From contig OU015523.1 in assembly GCA_907165065.1 (NCBI GenBank), positions 25,137,834 to 25,201,833 of the forward strand: a DNA stretch of 64,000 nt, written 5' to 3'. The DNA is from Caprimulgus europaeus. Lineage: Eukaryota > Chordata > Aves > Caprimulgiformes > Caprimulgidae. The position numbers and the translations under genes were made by a program. Of this stretch, positions 25,315 through 37,720 are shown piece by piece. The notes beneath the pieces were generated by a model that had not been told where the DNA came from, searched no databases, and saw only the letters and a list, made by a program, of their open reading frames with translations. Position 1 is the stretch's first letter. Every line of letters begins with the position of its first letter.

Positions 25315-27492
25315 CGTCTTCCTGGGCAAGGCAGCAATAGCTCCCACCCAGCAGCAGCAGCTTGACATGCCTGAGAATGGCTGATCCATGTCCTCCATGC
25401 ATCCACACAGCACAAGAGACACAGCATCGTCCCTCCAGGGAACAGCAGCGATGATGCTGAGCCTATGCGAAAAAGAGAAAGGTGAGCTTCTTCCTCCAAA
25501 CCCTTACAGTTCTGTGGTGGACAACCTGCACTTTCTAGCCCAAACTGTTTTTATTTTGGCTTCTGGGCCTGTTTGGAGCTGCTACAGCAGAAGAGCAAGC
25601 ACCTGGTGAGGGGAGCTCTTCCAAGCGATGTGCTTGCAGCAGAGGCTTTTATGTTGCTGAAGTCATCATGAAGGCTTTCCAAGTCCAGTGGCAGGCCAGG
25701 TAGGTGGGACAGAGACAAGAAGTAAAATCAGCTGGATATTTTCTGAGGAAGCAGCTAAAAACCAGAAGAATAAAACAGGATTGGAAACACGTGGCTACAA
25801 AATAGGGGCCAGTTTGAAGTTCATTCTCAAGCAACTTAAATAGGTCAGAGCACAAAACCCAAAGCTGAAGATGTGAATTCACAGGGGAAAGAAACCTGTG
25901 ATCCTTGTTTTGTGGCACAGGCACCTGAACAGAAAGGTTTGTGTTGCCCTTATAAAGGCAATATGAGGATTTTGTTAACAATGCCAAGGAAAAAAGTACT
26001 TCTCACACCTGAGCGTGGCCAGTGGAGCACAGGGAATCCTTACAATGGTGGATCTGCTGCAATGCTCTTCTGGATGGGCCAGAGGTAGTCTTAAAATATT
26101 CTTTTTGACAGTTCTGGGGGAAAATCTCATAGCTCTTGTCATGCTGGACCATATTTTCAGCCAATGCATGTCAGTATAAATCAAGTGACTCAAGGATTTT
26201 GCGCAGTTAATTGACAATTTGTATCTCCTAACACAAGTTCAAAAAAAGAATGAGTGATAAAAATATAGCAACAGCTATAGCAGTGTTACTGGTGGTTATG
26301 AAGGAGTTGTTAATCCTGGCAGTCATTAAAACCATTCAATGCAAGTGACAGATAACAGTAATAAATAAGCTGACTTGTTTCACATATCCACACATCCAGT
26401 GTTTTTTGTGAATACAGCAAGTATTCAGCCTGAAAAAACAACAGCATCTGATCACAAAGGCCTATCAGCAACTGCAAAATACATTACATTATTGACACAT
26501 AATGAAGTCAAAGTGAAAATCCTCACTTGAGGCATAGCTCCTTCAGATCTAAACAACAGCTGCCAACTGGTAACTTGCTTTCCAGTTGCCAGTCTCCCAA
26601 AGTAGTAATTGCTTATATTTTAGCTAAAAGAGGTACTGCATATTCCTTCAACACAAGGGCTGTATCCCAATGAGGTGGCCTTGGGGGCCTATCAGGAAGG
26701 TGGAAGAGGGCACCCATGCAGTGAGAGCATGTCCTCATTACCCGCAAGACGTCTGTGTCCTCCCTTGTTGAGGTCCCAGCCTTTCCTGGGGGGTCCCTCC
26801 AGTCACCCCCTACTCTCCAGGTAAAAGTTGAGCACCAGGCTGGACCAATGCACCTGAAACTGTGTCCTTCACAGACCATGGCACCATGGGCAGGACATGG
26901 AGGACAAAATGCAGTTTCCACCAGTGATGGGCAGCCAGGTCAGGCACCTGCCAAGCGAGCAGGCTCAGGGGAAGAGCTCACAGCTACTGAAGTGCGACCT
27001 GCCCTTTTCTTTCAATTTTCTTTCAATTCACAAATGCCATGAACATTTCTCCTTTAAACCCCAGTACATAACGAGGCACAGAAAGAGAGTACCAAGCAGC
27101 AGTTTTCCATCTTCAACACAGCCCTGCTCTCCCCCATGCAGTCCAGGCAGCTAGAAGCTCCTTAGAAGGAGTCTTGGTGATTTTCTGGATGTGCCAGCAA
27201 GCCTCGCCACCAGGGAGTAACCTCACCACATTTTAAGCCACAAGAACTTTCAAGTAACACAACTTCTTCATGGAAGAGATGAGTCAACCTTTAATGAGAA
27301 TATAACCTAGTTATTTCAAGTTCCTAGGGTAATTGGGGATTTCAAGTAGCTCTGTGATGACAACAAATCTCTGGACAGAAAATAAACCAGAATTATACAG
27401 AAACTTAACTGATGCTGTCTCAAAGGTACCTGACTGTACCTGTACCTGACAGACTTCAAATGATAAGGAGATAAACTAGAGACACTACTTTT
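25315..27492. other. Unique intron 2 DNA, nothing recognised
   Basis: Single-copy sequence between the nested LTR pair and the CR1 fragment. No exon, tRNA or repeat was recognised. The GC-richer patch 26640-27000 has short open frames on both strands without domain content. Confidence 0.55.
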
Positions 27493-28048
27493 CTGGACTC
27501 CTAAAAATAGGAGGAGAATCACCTCCCTCGACTTGCTGGCCACACTTCTCTTGATGCAGCCCAGGATATGTTTGGCTTTCTGGGCTGCAAGCACACATTG
27601 CTGGCTCATGTTGAGCTTCTCATCCACCACTACTCCCAAGTCCTTGTCTTTGGAGCAGGTCTCAAGCCACTCATAACCCAGTCTGTATTTATGTTTGGGA
27701 TTGCCCTGACCCAGATGCAGGACCTTGCATTTGGCCTTGTTGAACTTCACAAGGTTAGCACACACCCACCTCTCAAGCCTGTCAGGGTCCCTCTGGATGG
27801 CATCCTGTCCCTCCAGCGTGTCAACCGCACCACACAGCTTGGTGTTGTTGGCAAACTTGCAGAGGGTGCACTCAATCCCACTGTCCACGTGACCAACAAA
27901 GATGCTGAATAGCACCAGCCCCAATACTGATCTTTGAGAAACTCCACTCGTCACTGGTTTCCATTCAGACATTGAGCTGTTGACCACAACTCTTTGAGTG
28001 CGGTTCCTTATTCACCGAGTGGTCCATCCATCAAACCCACATGTTTCC
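27493..28048 (-). mobile_element. CR1 LINE internal fragment, minus strand
   Basis: This fragment carries the RT palm and thumb of a CR1 of a different subfamily. On the minus strand one reads WKPVTSGVSQRSVLG, KFANNTKLCGAVDTLEG, NLVKFNKAKCKVLHLGQG, KDKDLGVVVDEKLNMSQQC and CIKRSVASKSREVI. The frame stays open across most of the fragment. Both catalytic aspartates are changed (FANN for FADD). It breaks off on the left before the RT C-terminus and 3' tail, which implies deletion after insertion. At the right end it runs into a short tandem duplication. Confidence 0.9.
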
Positions 28049-28077
28049 AATCCAAAACCCACATGTTTCCAAATCCA
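28033..28077. repeat. Short tandem duplication, AAACCCACATGTTTCC unit
   Basis: Two adjacent copies of a roughly 22-bp unit containing ACCCACATGTTTCCAA, starting at 28033 and 28054, lie at the truncated end of the CR1 fragment. This is consistent with a local duplication at the break. Confidence 0.75.
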
Positions 28078-29534
28078 TCCCCTGCTAGCACAGGCAGCCG
28101 CACCATAGAGGCCATTTCACAAGCTGATGGCACTTCCTCACACACCTACTTCCAGAAAAAAAGATGACTGGGGAGGGGTGTGAGGAGCATGCAAGAAAGT
28201 TTTCCTCTCTTGAAGGAGAATATAGAATTATAATACAAAATATATTACGCTAGAAGATAGTGACAATGTCGGCTTACCAGATACAGACATTAAATACTAT
28301 AGTTCCCCTCCTAATCTCAGCACATTATGTGGCATATTATTCGAAACATACAGGAGACATGCCACTATGTTTTCATAGCACTGTATTCAGCACCTCTGTC
28401 ATATAGCGATTTTGAAAGTATTATTGTCAAGCTGACGTTTTATTACATTTCTGGAAATATGCTAATTCAATCATTATATGCCATTCAACAGTCGTGATGG
28501 CTCAGGAACAAAGGCCTATTGTGCTTTTCTCCGACAATTTTAAATGTTGTTGAAAACAGAGAGTGAAGGCCACAACTTTTCATCCATAGGCTATCCCCTT
28601 GAAGCTCTATTTTTTTGCTCTCCACTGGAATTTAATATCAAATTACCCCTGCAAGGAGCCACCAGAGGAAAGCAATGCGAGGTAAGCACATTGGCGAACC
28701 TCTCATCCATTTTCATAGTTTCAGTTTATGTAAATAGGCCACTTATTTCCAAGCCAAACACAGGGTTACTGCTGTAGACTGAACAAACAGTATTAGCTTT
28801 CAGCCATGTAAATGTATTAGCTATCACTGGACACAGCCTCACTGAGGCCTTTGGGGACTAGGACCATGCAGCACAGCAAGTGGTCGGTGCACTGCAGTGT
28901 GGGAAAAGCTGTGCCCCAGAACAGAGATGTCAGCAAGCCGAAAGACAAAAATAACTGTTGTCTTAAAAGAATGCAACATTTGCACATGAGATACTTTGAC
29001 AAAACAGGTTTGTGGGAAGGTTACTAATTACTTAGATTAGATTAACACCAAAGCTTCTCACTCATAGCTGAGTGAGCTTTTGTGCTGGACATGGTACACA
29101 AGAGCTCCTCACACACAAGGCCATTCTCCATCCCAAAAGGTTTTGATCTGAATGTGCACAACATATTCAGTCTCTATATTCAGACATCAAACTTTGGCTC
29201 CAACCAACATTCTGCCCCTAATCCAAATAATTAATCTTTATTTGTGGTAGTTTATACTGCTTTTAGAACTGAGGAGCCCATCACCAGCAGAAGTACACGG
29301 ATGGCAGACAGGCAATGATGCCCCGACACTGTTGTCTTGCTTGACAGGATATTGTGAGCATGAGGACAAAACAACTGACAAACCTAGAGTGTTTTGAAAC
29401 CCTCATAAGATAATATGCTACACAGGTGGAAAGCAAAGATGATTGCAAAAAAGCTATGTTTTATACAAAACATCACACTAACAAAATTCTATTCTGTTCC
29501 TTTTATAGGGAGGAGGAGGGAGCACCAGTGGTGA

Positions 29535-29804
29535 GGGAAGGGAAGGGAAGGGAAGGGAAGGGAAGGGAAGGGAAGGGAAGGGAAGGGAAGGGAAGGGAAG
29601 GGAAGGGAAGGGAAGGGAAGGGAAGGGAAGGGAAGGGAAGGGAAGGGAAGGGAAGGGAAGGGAAGGGAAGGGAAGGGAAGGGAAGGGAAGGGAAGGGAAG
29701 GGAAGGGAAGGGAAGGGAAGGGAAGGGAAGGGAAGGGAAGGAAGGGAAGGGAAGGGAAGGGAAGGGAAGGGAAGGGAAGGGAAGGGAAGGGAAGGGAAGG
29801 GAAG
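29535..29804. repeat. AAGGG pentanucleotide microsatellite, about 54 units
   Basis: A nearly pure array of GGGAA units runs for about 270 bp with a single missing G near 29741. It is strictly purine on the plus strand. In the sense of CYYR1 transcription it is pyrimidine-rich (CCCTT). Open frames through it (GREGK or FPSLP repeats) are artefacts of the five-base period. It lies in intron 2, 57 bp from the 3' end of a CR1. Confidence 0.98.
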
Positions 29805-29860
29805 AAAGAGGCACCACTTATATCCAGACCCTCTCTTTCCCTGCTCTTTGAAGGAAAAAG

Positions 29861-30637
29861 TCACAGATCATAGAATCATTTTCACTGGAAAAGACCTTTA
29901 AGATCACCAAGTCCAACTGTTAGTGTAACAAGTCCACCACTAAACCATGTCCCTAAGCACCATGTCTACACATCTTTTAAATATCTCCAGGGATGGTGAC
30001 TCCACCACCACTTCCCTGCGCAGCTTGTTCCAATGCTATACAACCTTTTCAGCGAATACATTTTTCCTAATATCCAATCTATGCCCCCTCCAGTGCAACC
30101 TGAGGCCATTTCCTCTTGTCCTATCACTTGTTCCTTGGGAAAAGAGACTGATACCCACCTCTCTACACCCTCCTTTCAGTGAGCTGTAGAGAGCAATAAG
30201 GTCTGCCCTCAGCCTCCTTTTCTCCAAACTAAACAACCTCAATTCCCTCACCCTCTCCTCATAAGACCTGTACTCCAGACCCTTCACCTGCTTTGTTGTT
30301 CTTCTCTGGACACACTCCAGCACCTCAATGTCTTTCTTGTAGTGAGGGGCCCAAAACTGAACACAGTACTCAAGGTGCGGCCTCACCAGTGCTGAGTACA
30401 GGGGTAGGATCACTTCCCTACTCCTGCTGGCCACACTGTTTCTGATACAGGTCAGGATGCTCTTGGCCTTCTTGGCCACCTGGGCACACTGCTGGCTCAT
30501 GTTCAGCCAGCTGCTGACCAACACCCCCAGGTCTTTTTCCACCAGGCAGCATTCCAGCCACAATTCCCCAGGCCTGTAGCATTGCATGGGGTTGTTGTGA
30601 CCCAAGTGCAGGACTCGTTACTCGGCCTTATTGATCA
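29861..30637 (-). mobile_element. CR1 LINE, 5'-truncated, minus strand
   Basis: The 3' end is complete on the left (TCATAGAATCATTTTCACTGG, AAGTCCACCACTAAACCATGTCCC). The body holds the RT C-terminus in one open frame of 190 codons (30605-30036), with [38 protein letters not shown] and [19 protein letters not shown]. The absence of stops suggests it is younger than its neighbours. The 5' end breaks at GGACTCGTTACTCGGCC near 30637, upstream of which the active-site part is missing. Confidence 0.92.
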
Positions 30638-30639
30638 AA

Positions 30640-33600
30640 TGAAATGCCAAATGCATCGGCACAACAGGAATAAGCAGTACAAAGTATCAGAGAACAAAAC
30701 TGCAGTTAAGTAGCATAATCCCACACATTTGGGACTGCATTTTACATATTATTCCTAGTTTACTAACACTGGTGCCCTATGGGCTGCTCAGCTGCTGGAA
30801 ATAGCTACAGGGCAGCAGTACCCTAATTATAGCTTCATTAGATCACCTTGACCATGGACTGTATGAAGGACTGGAGTAAAGAGAGTTTGTACAGTTCCTT
30901 TACGCTTCAATAGCAGCTTAACAAGTTCACAAAGCACCTAAAAATAAGGTTCACTGCATCTTGACTGATGAACAGATGTTTTAACAATAGCTGTAGATCC
31001 TCAGTACCTCTTGTGCTTGTGACAGACTGTACCATGGGCCTCAATAAAGAGAGAGAAGATAGAACATTCAGCATTAAACCAAGCTTCCCTTGTGAGCAAA
31101 AGGAATAACTTCATTTAATGATAGCAGTAAAAATCTCTTATCTGTGTGGATGAGGCAACAGAGGGAGACATGATGATGAAACGTGCCTGCCCAGTTTGTG
31201 GTATTGATGTCTCTCCATCCCAAACTAAATACTTAGGTATGGAGTAAGTCCCAGGAGAAATCTTGTATTTTACAAAAATAATTAATTAAAGGTAAAACAA
31301 AATGTTTTTATGATAGCAGAAAGTGGTTCTGAAAGTAAACTTCACAACTATTTTCTTTTTTAAATAGTGAAAAATCACTGAGAATACTTGACTGAATTTC
31401 TGAAGTTTATGTTAACTATGGAATTTCTATCTAATTGTGGTTATAAATCTCAAAGGAATTTCTGGCTGCCCTGTGAATTAATAGTTCATTTCCTTTAATT
31501 TTTAATAACTTGCCTATATATGCTGAACTTTGTTTCAGTCCCTTAAAGAGGCACACTGAGATTAGAATGAGAGTTTATCTTTCTAGGGCAATATTGTTCA
31601 AATATTGAATTAGTGCTACAGGTTTTATTTGGATTGGCTGCAATCACACTGTGCTCAGCAGTAAATGGTCCTCTTGCACAGCTTTTCTCCCAGAAGTATC
31701 TTCATTAATAGCCCTGCTCTGAGTTGGTGCGATATTACTTACTACAGAACAACCAGTACAAAATGCAACAGACTAATCCTCTTCGAATCCTGTGAGCTCA
31801 GAGGAATCTCAGAATTAGCCAATAAACCAGAAATTCTTCAGCTGGGGGTAGGGGAAGCAGGCATGCACTGGATGTGCAGGGAGTGGATGAGTCAGCTGAG
31901 GTGGGATTTGTCCTGTGTATCTCCTGACCCTCCAGGAGCAACACACCTTATTAAGCAGCACTTGAACTGGGAGCAAGGGAGTATGAAGTGGCCATGAATT
32001 TGGAAGGTACCATGGTGATTCAGAAAAAAAAGAAAGAAAAAATGTTTTTTTCTAACACTTGGATTCAACAAGGTACTTGAGCTTACAACTTGTCCCATTA
32101 CATCCAGTGCATGAAATCCCCACTGAAGTAATCAGCTTATTGATTTCAGCAGGATGAGGACTCTATCCACTGCATCTACTCACCACCTTGAAGTTACAAA
32201 TGCCTTTAACTCCTTTGCAGAACTGATGCCTAGCAGACTATCTGAATTCTCTCGGAAGCACGGGATGTACAGATAACTGAACCAAGTCACAGATTCTTAT
32301 CAGATTCAGAGGCAGACCTTTCCTGCACTCAAAAAAGGAAAAGATGAGGGGGTATAAAATAACAGGCAGAAGAAAGGACAGTCCTCTTGTGGTCAACGTA
32401 ATCCCTAGGCTCAGTCTTATGTCAGTCTTACTAAGTGTTAAGAAAACATTCATCTTTTACATGACTGAACATTATGGGAAAATTGTACAGGCTTCTGTAA
32501 CAGACCACTGCAAGTGATAAACACAAAATTATCTCTCCTTTTCACTGAAAAATCTTTTCAAAATAAACAGTGCAGTATAAGCAAGCTAATTCACTGAATT
32601 CCTTGTGAATGTTTGTTTTTTCCTCTTAGTGAGTCTTCTGTAAGCCACAGAGAGCATTTCAGTGATTTATACCTTAATGCTTCCATTTTCAGGCCAAATT
32701 CTAACAATCTTCCAAATGATGAAAAACAGATGATCCACATGGATGTCAACAACTCACATTTTAGCACAAAACCATGCTAGCCTTTATTCTTATGAACAAC
32801 TGAACTTGCAGGTTTACAAAGACTTCAAAAACACCCTGAACTTCCAAAACCAATCACGCAAACAAAAGAACCTGGTCCCGTTAGTCCCAGACATTTCAAA
32901 ACAGTCAGTCAGACACCCAAAGAAAAAAAATGAGGTGGGAGACATGAAGCGGGAGCTATCTTTTGAGAGCTGCTGTTTGGCAAGCAAAGTAATTTTTTCC
33001 CATTTTGAGCTGCTTGTCACAACACAGGGTCAGAAATTAAAACACAAAGGGCTAAAGAACAGGCGCCCTGTGTTTTAATTCTGGTGCTGACAAGAGTTTC
33101 CTCTGCAGCCATCGTCAAGAGGAGATACTGCTCTGGTCATAAATCTGATTGCACATTCTCTGCTGAAGGATATGAACTGGGACAATAGGCATGGAACAAA
33201 AAACAACAGCAAGTTCAAACACTCTGTAAAGGTCATATTTTGATACCAGTTCTCTCTCCAGCAGATCTTACAATGAAAATGTGGTCCTAGATCTTTCTCT
33301 AAGCTTTGGTTAATCAATCCCCGGCACAGAGAGGGTTTTGTACCTCTCTAGTGGAGGTTTTCCCAGGATGAAGCACGGATAGCATGCTTCCACAGGTACT
33401 CCAGGTGCTGAAGACCAAGGATTAAAACACTGAACTGATATTCACCTTTTAGACAGAATGAAAGGGAAATGGTTTTAGTCTAATTATCAGAGTTTTGCCC
33501 TTACAGATTACATGTTTATAGCCAGCCCCTGGCACTCAGCACAAACATCCTTGGGCTCTGCTCCATGTGCTCATTCAAGGAGACTTCTGATTAGAAGCCA

Positions 33601-36600
33601 TAACTCAAGCCAAATGGGAAAAATAATTATTGAACCAAGCCCTTGGTGCACCTCTGCCATTGTATCAGAAGTCACAGAGCCAGAGACATGAAATAGCAAC
33701 TACCACGTAAAATGCAGTTTTACATATTGTCCCAAAGTGCTTCAATCATGGGATATTTTGACTATTATATTGATTAGAAGGAACACAAATTTATTTTAAG
33801 CAGAGTGCCTACCATACAACTGTAGTGCAGACATAGAACCATCCCCAAACCATATGCTGCTTCACATATTTACTGTGGGATGCCTGAAAGTATCTAATTT
33901 TAATTACTTGGAATCTACAGTGAATGCCAAGCTTCCTGATTGTTTTAATTTTTAAATTCACTATGAACTCCAGAGGCTACATTTCTATATTCCTAACTCT
34001 TAAAATATTAATTCCGTCCTTTGGTGCACTCCTCCTCCATACCCATCCCATATTCTCATATCATGTGAATCAGCCTAAGGGACATTCTTCCTTTCACGTA
34101 CAAAAAAGGCATTCTCTGAGGTCAGCTGCTTTTCATAAATGTACTACTGGATATAAAGTACTTCATGTCAAATGACACTGTCAATACACTACACAAGGCT
34201 TTTTCTTCAGTTCTGCAGGCTGAGGCATGCACACAATTTTTATGCTAAATGTATTCTCTGCCTCTTTTCCTCCTATTCTCTCTGTCTGCCTTCCTTCCTT
34301 CCTGGCCACATTGTGCAACCTCTAGACTTAAAACAAAAAATCCACCCAAAATACTCACTCCTTCCAACATACATTAAGTTCATGTAAATAACACCTGATA
34401 TATCAGTGGTCACTGAACAGGCTGTTGCTCCCCCATTATCTCTGGTAAGATTTTTCCACCTACTTTCCTGCAAATCACCATACATAACCTGTAATGAGAT
34501 CACAGTTCCAAGGTTTTTATTTACTTTTTCCTCTAATTACTTTTGAAGTCCTTGGAATCACATGTTTTATTTTGATTTGTTTTTATAAATAAAAGTTGCC
34601 TTAGAGTAAGTCATTCTGAAGATATTTACCGAGAAACTTCACAGTCTGCAATGCAATATAGCATCACAGCATCTTAGCTTTCTTCTTCTGCTTAAGTCAA
34701 TATTCCAGTTTTAGTAAACTTAAAGACTCACCCAGGAAAATACGATCCAATCACCAGGGCTGAATGTTTTATCGAGTTTTCTTAAACATTGTGGGCTAAA
34801 TCTGGGTGTAAATCCCTTCACTTCCACTGAATATTCAACTGGCCCAGCTGTATTCATTTGAAAGAACAGCTGGACTATTTGTCCTCTTTGCTCCACTATT
34901 TACCTGGAATCTATGATTATTTCACATGAACTCACAGCTGCTGGGCCTGAACTGATGTGAAAAACAAAGGCAGCATCCAGAATCACCCCTGACAACATGC
35001 AACTACTGACTTTTCTGCTCAGAGTTCCCCGCAGCTCAAAAGTTACCCATGAGCCATGATAAATGCAAGGCACAACATGGTGGAAAAGACTAAACTGGAA
35101 ATTAGCCCACAGAAAATCCACCAGGACAAGCATGAGGGACAGACAATTTGAGGCCTCTCAAAAACAATACACAGAGCACTGTCAGAAATGCACGGTCAAA
35201 TTTGGGTTCTGTAGAAGAAACCCCTTTCATACTGACTGCACCTCTGAGGAGCACTGGGGTTTGCGGCTGGAGCTGAAGCAATAACCAGATGTCTCCAGTT
35301 CATCTGAGTGACAGAAGGCAAAATGCTGTCAGTTGGTTAGTTAGGGAGATACTGTTGTTGTGGGCAAACCTGGAGCATCTGTCACATAGAAAACACGCTG
35401 CAGTCCTCACAGTCCCCAGCCTGGTAGCAATCTGCAGAAGCAGATGCAACACAGGGAAACTGATAAAAGGTCACTCACAAATGATTCAGTAGCTGAGAAA
35501 CTCGCTTCTGAAGAGGAAGGGCAGTTTGAGTTTCTTGACTCAAAGGGCTGGGATGATGCTGAAGGCTGGGAAAGGTGCCTCCAAGCTTTCTTCTGGTGGG
35601 GAGTGAAAAGGTGGGCAGGAGGAACAGTCTTGAGCACTCAAGCATCCCTGCACCTTTTCCTTCATCCCACAGACACAGCTCCATTATGTTGCACAAGTCC
35701 AAACATAAATCTGTAATTTGTCCAAGAAAAAAACATTTTTAGACGAGCTAACTATTAAGCAATAAACACAAAGCAAATAAACAGGAGGAAATGCACATGC
35801 ATCAGAGAAAATAATGACAGGCTGTAGCTACTGAAACTAGTAGGAAGGGAAATACAGCTGGAACATTGATGTTGTAACAACTTGCTCTGAAAGGGTTTCA
35901 TGAAGTGAGGGAGAAGGAGGAAGGATGTGTTGCTTTATATTAGAGATGCTCATGGGATTACAGATGACTGAATCACAGACCTTGAATGCTTACAGATTAT
36001 ACCTGTACTCCAACTAAAAATGGAATTACTGGAACATCTCTTACAGGCCCTGAAATCCTAATACTACAGTGAGATGATAACTCTGCATCTGGTCTTCATG
36101 TGTGGAAGGAAAAACAGGCTAATCACAGATGCATACAACCTGGAGGATGTTTGCTGAAAGCCTCATCTGACTAAAGAAAAAAAATTCCCTGGTGTCCTAA
36201 AAAGATGATGATTTCTTAAAATAGAAAATTTGAAAACCCTACACAGAATATCTCAAAGTTGAATCTAATTTCAATGAGTGAAGATAGTTAATTAATCACC
36301 TAAAAGCTACAAGCAACTGAAGTATTGACCATGATCTAGTCACACTGACTTTGTTTTAGAATCAATATATACATTATTGTTGTTTGGTGTTTATAGTCTC
36401 TTTACACAATTGCTGGCATATGGGTCTAGAAAGAGCAGGGTGAGAAGCATGAAACAAAACAGATAATTGTTTAAAAAGAACATGCTGTGTGCCAAAATGC
36501 TTTTCCAAAACTGCAAGAGTTACACTTGCAAAAAAAAAAAAAAAATCCCAGAAAAGATAAAGAGCAGAAACTTCAGAAAGGCTTACAGATTTCTAATGAC

Positions 36601-37305
36601 TGGAGAGAGCAGAGAAAATTGTGTAAATAAATGAAGAAGCATAGGGAACCTCTAAAGAAGCAGAAGAACCAATAATACACTGAGGACTACCAGTGGTGTT
36701 TAAGACTGTAAAAAGGCACTTCTGAAAGCATCTACACAGATCAGGTCCATTGTTGGGCACAGACAGTAGGATCAAAAATGATGACATGGGAAAAGAAGGT
36801 TATTTAAAGAACAGCATTATGTGGAATTATCAGGACACATAGTTTGTAGGGATTAAAAATGGTCCTTTAAAAGACTTCAATACTTGTTAACAGAAAGACT
36901 TAAGTAGATAGGTCGCTAGTGGCCATTTCCAAATTCCAGGGATCATGTCTTCTTCTAATGCAGCTTCATCAGTTTGCCATTTGGGGGTAAGGCAACATGA
37001 AACTTCTGTGGGAAAAGCTTGCACATAAAAAAAAAGACCAATGTAGTGACAAATAATGAAAAGGGAAGTTTATTCTTATGGGGCACAGTTAATGTCACAG
37101 TAACATATTTTACAATGCAACTAAATGCAAGGTAGTATAGTAACCCCAGCAAATAAGTTTGCAGGCTTAAAGCAGTAGACATGCTTCGAAGACTGTGACT
37201 TAAGGACTTAAGAGCCGTAACAAATTGCTAAGTTCATTTATGTCTTCTGTGATCATCACAGATAGCTGCTACAAAATATGTGCTCAAAGAAAGATACAGG
37301 AAAAA
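30640..37305. other. Unique intron 2 DNA, nothing recognised
   Basis: Single-copy AT-rich sequence with a 16-bp A-run near 36530-36545 and a short (CCTT)n at 34289-34302. Open frames of up to 111 codons show no domain. Confidence 0.6.
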
Positions 37306-37309
37306 GCAG

Positions 37310-37720
37310 TCCTAGCAAGGCTTCTGTCAAAACCCTGTGCTGAGCTCTGCCAGCCACACCTCAAGAAGGAAGTGAAAATACTACAGAGAGCTCAAAGGCA
37401 GGCCAAAGAACTGACTGACTCCTGGGCAGCACAAAGCAAAACAAAGCAAATCTTACATGTGAAGCTGACATGTTCACCCAGCTCAGTGATAAGGTTGAGA
37501 GCTGTCATGATGACTATTTAGGACCACATTTCCAACTGGTAGATAAGTTAAGAGCTGATAGTAGGAATTTCAACCTTAATTTCCCAGAAAAATTTCCCAG
37601 CAATGTCTGTTAATGGTCTATAGAACAGTTTACCAGGACAGATGTTCAACTCATTAATGCCTGAAGTTTTCAAAAAGGAGATTACACATGTTTAAAGAAG
37701 ACATGCTCAAAACAGCTTTT
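37310..37720 (+). mobile_element. Old CR1-like relic, plus strand
   Basis: A degraded match to the CR1 RT C-terminus and 3' region. The plus frame reads PHLKKEVKILQRAQRQAKEL, which parallels the conserved PHxKKDxxxLERVQRRATKL segment. Further on, GTCTATAGAACAGTTTACCAGG and a following TTCAAAAAGGAGATTA stretch fit the CR1 C-terminal coding region. No tail is recognisable. The assignment rests on motif order and is less certain than for the younger copies. Confidence 0.6.

Noticed and set aside
29535-29804. CRISPR-like regular repetition
   Set aside because: The array is a contiguous microsatellite without spacers, in a vertebrate genome.
29426-29864. Long repetitive peptides (GREGK and FPSLP repeats) on both strands
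   Set aside because: They are an artefact of the AAGGG pentanucleotide array, which stays open in every frame.
35791-35815. Sequence ATGCACATGCATC, checked as a possible piece of the CYYR1 transmembrane exon (ICICMCMK)
   Set aside because: Reverse-strand translation in all frames does not give the expected Cys/Met pattern, and splice sites are missing.
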